Shown in pieces: positions 59,406-64,000 of a stretch of DNA of 64,000 nt. The position numbers and the translations under genes were made by a program. Each line of letters starts with the position of its first letter. Within the stretch, counting starts at the first letter, position 1. Origin of the DNA: Bacillota bacterium (GTDB lineage Bacteria; Bacillota; UBA4882; UBA10575); contig DUNX01000022.1 in NCBI GenBank assembly GCA_012839115.1, positions 1-64,000 of the forward strand. The letters run 5' to 3'. Below the pieces are notes generated by a model. It saw only the letters and a program-made list of their open reading frames with translations. It ran no database searches and was not told the DNA's origin.

Positions 59406-62400
59406 ATGGCGGAGAAGAGACCGGGTTTTATTCATCTTCATGTCCATTCCCAGTATTCGCTCTTGGACGGGGCCGCCTCCATCGACCAACTGGTAAACGC
59501 GGCGGTTGCCAATGGCCAACCGGCCCTGGCTTTGACCGACCACGGGGTGATGTACGGGATCTTAAAATTCTACCAGGCCGCCAAGGCGGCGGGGATCAAG
59601 CCCATCCTCGGCTGCGAGGTTTATGTGGCCAGGAGGACGCGGCATGACCGCACGCCCAAAGTTGACGAAAGCCCGTACCACCTGGTGTTGCTGGCAGAGA
59701 ATGAGGAGGGTTACAAAAACCTTTTGAAGCTCTCCTCCATCAGCCATGTGGAAGGGTTTTATTACCGTCCGCGGGTGGACCGGGAGGTCCTGGCCGCTCA
59801 CTCCGGCGGGTTGATCGCCTTGTCGTCTTGCCTGAGCGGGGAGATCCCCGGGTACTTTTTGGCGGAAAATCCCGAGGCGGCGCGGGCAGCCGCCGGTTGG
59901 TACCAGGAGGTCTTTGGCCCGGACCGGTTCTTTTTGGAACTGCAGGACCAGGGGCTGGCCGGGCAGAAGAAGCTCAACCGGGAACTCCTGCGCCTTGCCA
60001 AAGAATTGGGAGTGGGCGTAGTTGCCACCAACGATCTCCATTATTTACGGAGGGAAGACGCCAGGACCCACGATGTTTTGCTCTGTATCCAAACGGGCAA
60101 AACCATCAACGACGAAGACCGGATGCGCTTCCCGACCGACCTCTTTTATTACCGGACCCCGCAGGAGATGGCCATGGTCTTTGCGGAGGTCCCGGAGGCC
60201 TTGGCGAACACCGGCCGGATTGCCGACCGTTGCAACGTCCAATTGGAGTTGGGCCATTACCACCTGCCGGCTTTCCAGGTTCCCGAAGGTTTTGACGCCG
60301 ATTCCTACCTTGAACACCTCTGCCGGGAAGGACTGCCCCGGCGTTACCCGGAGGTCACTGCGGAAATAGAGGAGCGGTTGGTCTATGAACTTTCGGTCAT
60401 TAAAAAGATGGGTTTTGTTACTTATTTCCTGATTGTCTGGGATTTTGTCAGCCAGGCCAAGAAACGCGGGATCATGGTGGGCCCCGGCCGCGGGTCGGCC
60501 GCAGGCAGCCTGGTCGGGTATTTGCTCGGGATTACCGATCTTGACCCGCTGAAACACCAGTTGCTTTTTGAACGCTTCCTGAACCCGGAACGGATCTCCA
60601 TGCCCGATTTTGATATTGATTTCTGTTATGAACGGCGGGGGGAGATCATCGAATACGTAAAGGAGAAATACGGCGCCGACCACGTGGCCCAGATTATTAC
60701 CTTCGGGACCATGGCCGCCCGCGGGGCGGTCCGGGACGTCGGGCGGGCGCTGGGTTTTCCCTACGGCGAGGTGGACCGGATCGCCAAACTGATCCCGGCC
60801 GGGCCCGGGATCACCCTGGAAGAGGCGATAAAACTCTCCCCGGATTTGCAGCGCCTGACGGAGGAAGACCCGAGAATTGCCAACCTGCTGCGGATCGCCC
60901 GGGCCGTAGAAGGCTTCCCGCGCCACGCCTCGATCCACGCCGCCGGGGTTGTCATCTCCGCCCAGCCGTTGGCTGAATACGTACCCCTGGCCAGGGCTGC
61001 GGAGGGTGAAATAACAACGCAGTTTCCCATGGAAGACCTGGAGACCATCGGCCTTCTGAAAATGGACTTCCTGGGCCTGCGCACCCTTACCGTGCTCCGG
61101 GATACCATCGAACTGGTGAAAACACAGACCGGAAAGGAGATCAGCCTCCAGGAGATCCCCCCGCAGGACGGCAAGACCCTGGAGTTGCTCCGTTCAGGGC
61201 AGGCCTTAGGCATCTTTCAACTGGAAAGCGGCGGCATGCGCAAGCTCCTGGTGCAACTGGCCCCGGAGTCCTTTGCGGACCTGATCCCCCTGGTCGCCCT
61301 CTACCGCCCCGGACCGCTCGGCAGCGGGATGACGGAAGATTTCATCCAGCGGCGGCATGGGGAAAAGGAGGTTGCCTATCTCCACCCGCGGCTCGAGGAG
61401 ATTCTGAAGCCAACCTACGGGATTATCCTCTACCAGGAGCAAGTGATGCAGATTTGCAGCCGGCTGGGGGGGTTTAGCCTTGGCGAGGCCGACCTGGTCC
61501 GCCGGGCAATGGGTAAAAAGAAACCGGAGGTCCTGGCGGCTATGCGCCAGAAATTCCTGGCCGGGGCGGAAGGCCAGGGGATTGAAGCCGGGGTGGCGGA
61601 GAAGATCTTTGACCTGATGGAGTATTTTGCCGGCTACGGGTTTAATAAATCCCATTCCGCCGCCTACGCTTTGGTTGCCTACTGGACCGCTTATTTCAAA
61701 GCCAATTACCCCCGGGCTTTCATGGCCGCCCTTTTGACCAGCGTCATCGGGAACAGCGACAAGGTCGGCCTCTATATCGAAGAATGCCGGCGGATGGGGA
61801 TCCCCGTTTACCCGCCGGATGTTAACAAGAGCCGGCTCAAGTTTACGGAGGAAGGGGAGGGGATCCGGTTCGGGCTCCTGGCCGTGAAAAACCTGGGCGA
61901 GGGGGCGATTGCCGCCATTTTGCAAGAACGGGAGAAGGCCCCCTTTACTTCGCTCTCCGATTTTTGCCGCCGTCTCGATCCCGGGGTAATAAACAAAAGG
62001 GCAGTGGAAAGCCTGGTTAAGGCCGGGGCCTTTGCTTCCACCGGCCAAACCCGCCGCGGGATGGTCGAGAGTTTGCCCGTGGTCTTTGAGAACTCCCAAC
62101 GCCTGGCCACCGCCCGCCGGGAAGGGCAGCTTTCCTTCTTCGATTTGGACGGGGAATTTACGGTTCCTGAGACCGAAACCCGCAGCCAAGTGGAGGAATA
62201 CCCGCCCGCCACATTGCTGGCGATGGAAAAGGAGTTCCTCGGCGTCTATCTGACCGGGAACCCCCTCGACCCCTGGAAAGAAAAGTTTAAAAAGAACGGG
62301 ATCCCGTCTTTACTTGAGATCCTTGAAGAAGAACGGGACCGCCCGGTTGTGGCCGGGGGCGTGGTTAGCGCCTGGAAACGCGTGGTCACCAAAGCCGGCA

Positions 62401-62585
62401 AGTTAATGGCCACTTTCCGCCTGGAAGACATGACCGCCTCCCTGGAAGTGCTGGTCTTTCCCAAATTATACGAGGAAATTCATGAAATGGCCGGGAACGA
62501 CCGGGTGGTGGTGGTGAAAGGAAGGCTCGACACAGCCGAGGAGGAGAAGAAGCTGCTGGCTTCGCAGATCCGGTGGTTGTCATAA
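59406..62585 (+). CDS. dnaE: DNA polymerase III alpha subunit, DnaE type
   Basis: 1,059 residues. An N-terminal PHP domain (FIHLHVHSQYSLLDGAAS) is followed by the polymerase core with catalytic Asp401 and Asp403 in PDFDIDF and the third Asp near 554 in LLKMDFLGL. Then come helix-hairpin-helix motifs and a C-terminal OB fold, ending soon after it. It is somewhat shorter than E. coli DnaE. It is a replicative or lagging-strand polymerase; Bacillota usually also have PolC, not in this window. ATG at 59406 has GGAGGTG upstream; a start at 59352 is less likely. Confidence 0.96.
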   Translation: MAEKRPGFIHLHVHSQYSLLDGAASIDQLVNAAVANGQPALALTDHGVMYGILKFYQAAKAAGIKPILGCEVYVARRTRHDRTPKVDESPYHLVLLAENEEGYKNLLKLSSISHVEGFYYRPRVDREVLAAHSGGLIALSSCLSGEIPGYFLAENPEAARAAAGWYQEVFGPDRFFLELQDQGLAGQKKLNRELLRLAKELGVGVVATNDLHYLRREDARTHDVLLCIQTGKTINDEDRMRFPTDLFYYRTPQEMAMVFAEVPEALANTGRIADRCNVQLELGHYHLPAFQVPEGFDADSYLEHLCREGLPRRYPEVTAEIEERLVYELSVIKKMGFVTYFLIVWDFVSQAKKRGIMVGPGRGSAAGSLVGYLLGITDLDPLKHQLLFERFLNPERISMPDFDIDFCYERRGEIIEYVKEKYGADHVAQIITFGTMAARGAVRDVGRALGFPYGEVDRIAKLIPAGPGITLEEAIKLSPDLQRLTEEDPRIANLLRIARAVEGFPRHASIHAAGVVISAQPLAEYVPLARAAEGEITTQFPMEDLETIGLLKMDFLGLRTLTVLRDTIELVKTQTGKEISLQEIPPQDGKTLELLRSGQALGIFQLESGGMRKLLVQLAPESFADLIPLVALYRPGPLGSGMTEDFIQRRHGEKEVAYLHPRLEEILKPTYGIILYQEQVMQICSRLGGFSLGEADLVRRAMGKKKPEVLAAMRQKFLAGAEGQGIEAGVAEKIFDLMEYFAGYGFNKSHSAAYALVAYWTAYFKANYPRAFMAALLTSVIGNSDKVGLYIEECRRMGIPVYPPDVNKSRLKFTEEGEGIRFGLLAVKNLGEGAIAAILQEREKAPFTSLSDFCRRLDPGVINKRAVESLVKAGAFASTGQTRRGMVESLPVVFENSQRLATARREGQLSFFDLDGEFTVPETETRSQVEEYPPATLLAMEKEFLGVYLTGNPLDPWKEKFKKNGIPSLLEILEEERDRPVVAGGVVSAWKRVVTKAGKLMATFRLEDMTASLEVLVFPKLYEEIHEMAGNDRVVVVKGRLDTAEEEKKLLASQIRWLS

Positions 62586-62654
62586 CGCAACCCCAAATGA
62601 CATAAGATTATTATTATTTTTCTTATTAATTACTACGATCGTTGGGGGAAAAAG

Positions 62655-63314
62655 ATGATAAAAGCATTTATCTTTGATATGGACGGGGTTATTATCGACA
62701 GCGAACCGTTGCATTTTGAGCTAAACAGGAGAGTCATGCGGGATTTTGGCTTGGAACTCCCGGATGAGACTTTCCATCCCTATGTCGGCATCACCAATGA
62801 GCAGATGTGGGCGGAATTGATTGACCGGTACCGCCTCAACACCACCGTTGCGGAATTGCAGGAGAAGGAGTCCCTCTTGAAACCCGAAGTTTTCCGGGAC
62901 CTGCAGCCGATCAAGGGGATCAGGGAACTCCTGGCCAACCTGAAAAGGGACGGGATCGCCATCGGGCTGGCTTCATCGTCAGTAAGGGAGTTTATTGAGA
63001 TGGTCCTGGAGAAACTGGAGATTCGCGGGTATTTCCAGGCGATCGTCAGCGGCGAGGAAGTCGAAAGGAGCAAGCCGGAGCCGGAGATCTTCCTCCGGGC
63101 GGCAAAGCTTCTCAACGTCAAACCCGCCGACTGCGTGGTCTTGGAAGACGCCATGCATGGCGTTATCGCAGCCAAACGCGCCGGCATGAAATGTATTGCC
63201 TTCCAAAACCCCAACTCCGGGCGGCAGGACCTTTCGCGTGCCGATAAAATCGTTCATACCCTGGAGAATTTAGACTACCGGTTATTTGGACCTTGTTATC
63301 CCAAAAGAGGTTAA
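62655..63314 (+). CDS. HAD-IA phosphatase, beta-phosphoglucomutase-like
   Basis: 219 residues. Motif I FDMDGVIIDSEPLH, motif II LASSS, motif III lysine in RSKPEPEIFLRA and motif IV VLEDAMHGVIAAKRAGM are complete. It resembles phosphosugar phosphatases and beta-phosphoglucomutases; substrate unknown. It could act on the sugar phosphates of the GH94 pathway, but that is speculation. ATG after GGGGGAAAAAG. Confidence 0.88.
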   Translation: MIKAFIFDMDGVIIDSEPLHFELNRRVMRDFGLELPDETFHPYVGITNEQMWAELIDRYRLNTTVAELQEKESLLKPEVFRDLQPIKGIRELLANLKRDGIAIGLASSSVREFIEMVLEKLEIRGYFQAIVSGEEVERSKPEPEIFLRAAKLLNVKPADCVVLEDAMHGVIAAKRAGMKCIAFQNPNSGRQDLSRADKIVHTLENLDYRLFGPCYPKRG

Positions 63315-63639
63315 AACCTTTTCCGAACACAGGAAGGCCTTGATTAATATAGATATTATGCTTTCTTGAATTACAATTTGTGGTTTTCCGGCGTACCGGC
63401 TTCTATATTCCCGTAATTTTTCGTATAACCGGAGCTTTAATGCGCCGGTTATTTTTTTTTGGCAAAAAACCCGCGCCGGATAAGGGTTTACGGCTATTTA
63501 TACGGTGATTTTTACGGATACCCAAAAAAGTTTCTTTTTAATATAATTAGAGCGAATTTCAGTCACCAACATGACCATGTTGCAATTCATGAAATATGCC
63601 GGCAATATCCTGTTGGCAAAAAAGAAAGGAGAGATGCTT
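63315..63639. other. Intergenic/leader region before the LRR-type gene
   Basis: It contains the terminator of the HAD gene and about 180 bases of AT-rich sequence. No known riboswitch motif is recognised. Frames present here lack ribosome sites and are not called. Confidence 0.4.
63425..63460 (+). terminator. Terminator after the HAD gene
   Basis: ATAACCGG (63425-63432) and CCGGTTAT (63445-63452) are perfect arms followed by a run of nine T. Confidence 0.8.
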
Positions 63640-64000
63640 ATGGTTGGTATTACCATAAGAAAAGTTGCTTCTCGAAACAGAGGAGCCGGACCGGTTTTTT
63701 GGAGTATGGCCTTGCTTGTATTATTGTGTTTAGCACCGGACAAAGCCTGTGCCAGTGAATATGTAACGCCTCCAGGATATAACGATAATGATTACCAGAA
63801 GCTAGTAGCTTTTTTGCAACAACCGGGCGGCACGGGTGGAAATGGCGACAAAATAAAAGACCCAGACTACGATAGCTATGACCCGGCGAATCCGGATACC
63901 TGGGGAGGAATTGAATGGGGAGATAGTGAGGAAGGGAAAAGGGTGGTCAAGATTTCATGGGATTCCATGGGTTTGACCGGCAGCCTGGACCTGAGCGGCT
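63640..64000 (+). CDS. Secreted leucine-rich-repeat-type protein, 5' part only
   Basis: The gene runs off the window; 120 codons are visible. A signal peptide (VFWSMALLVLLCLAPDKACAS) ends near residue 39. The mature start YNDNDYQKLVAFLQQ, then DPANPDTWGGIEWG and RVVKISWDSMGLTGSLDLSG resemble the cap region of BspA-like or bacterial LRR surface proteins, where a first LRR follows. ATG at 63640 has AAAGGAG eight bases upstream; ATG at 63634 is too close. The final size is unknown. Confidence 0.7.
   Translation, partial: MVGITIRKVASRNRGAGPVFWSMALLVLLCLAPDKACASEYVTPPGYNDNDYQKLVAFLQQPGGTGGNGDKIKDPDYDSYDPANPDTWGGIEWGDSEEGKRVVKISWDSMGLTGSLDLSG

Noticed and set aside
63459-63758. 99-codon frame before the LRR-type gene
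   Set aside because: It lacks a ribosome site, begins inside the HAD terminator, and is out of frame with the signal-peptide gene that has a strong site.
1-64000. tRNA, rRNA, insertion sequence, prophage or origin
   Set aside because: I looked for T-arm consensus, transposase or integrase motifs and DnaA-box clusters and saw none that held up.

Overview
The window reads as the chromosome of an anaerobic, endospore-forming member of the Bacillota of moderately high GC. Sporulation and germination genes support this: cotJA-cotJB-cotJC, spoIIP, and a gerA-gerB-gerC set. So do a T-box-controlled trpS, a fakA/degV fatty-acid kinase pair, and 2-hydroxyacyl-CoA dehydratase activase genes. Three genes point to a two-membrane (diderm) envelope: an alpha-2-macroglobulin with an intact thioester motif next to a PBP1C, and a secreted peptidase/TolB-propeller protein whose C-terminus looks like an Omp85-type barrel with a terminal Phe. 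A diderm spore-former (for example a Limnochordia- or Hydrogenispora-like lineage) fits best, but I cannot name the species. No tRNA, rRNA, CRISPR array, transposase or prophage was seen.

Layout. 0-3 kb: an ABC ATPase, a HEPN/MNT pair and a homocysteine-methyltransferase-like gene. 3-17 kb: pbpC and the A2M gene on the minus strand, then a GH94 disaccharide phosphorylase and the peptidase/propeller/barrel protein on the plus strand. 17-25 kb: glutamate dehydrogenase, a radical SAM protein, a PRK06851-type NTPase, the cotJ operon (cotJA is only 49 codons), DUF4363/DUF421 membrane proteins, and RNase P RNA with promoter and terminator. 25-38 kb: HAD phosphatase, TrmH methyltransferase, GDPD, HD-GYP, a heterodimeric ABC exporter, TcdA, an Asp23 protein with a long charged tail, a TraB/GumN protein and proA.

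38-47 kb is a compact housekeeping run with overlapping start and stop codons: asp23-fakA-degV-rsmD-coaD-coiled-coil gene-cmk-plsC-ispH-S1 protein. 47-50 kb is a sporulation cluster: a DUF1614-like protein, spoIIP and two DUF3189 genes. 50-53 kb has two DUF2229 proteins and an HgdC-type activase without a dehydratase. 53-58 kb is the ger operon plus a small membrane protein. 58-64 kb has trpS with its T-box leader, divergent dnaE, a HAD phosphatase and the start of an LRR-type secreted protein that runs off the window.

The most unusual feature is a dispersed family of short alternating purine-pyrimidine GC/AC/GT tracts. About twenty occur in the window, in intergenic leaders, directly after stop codons, in a T-box leader and inside variable parts of coding regions. 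Several form perfect inverted repeats or tandem duplications, and the sequence type is prone to left-handed (Z) DNA. Their role is unknown. Other short tandem repeats (26 bp x 4 before trmH, about 36 bp x 4 beside tcdA) suggest a genome with active small-repeat expansion. Many start codons here had to be chosen by ribosome binding site and family length, and this is stated per gene.
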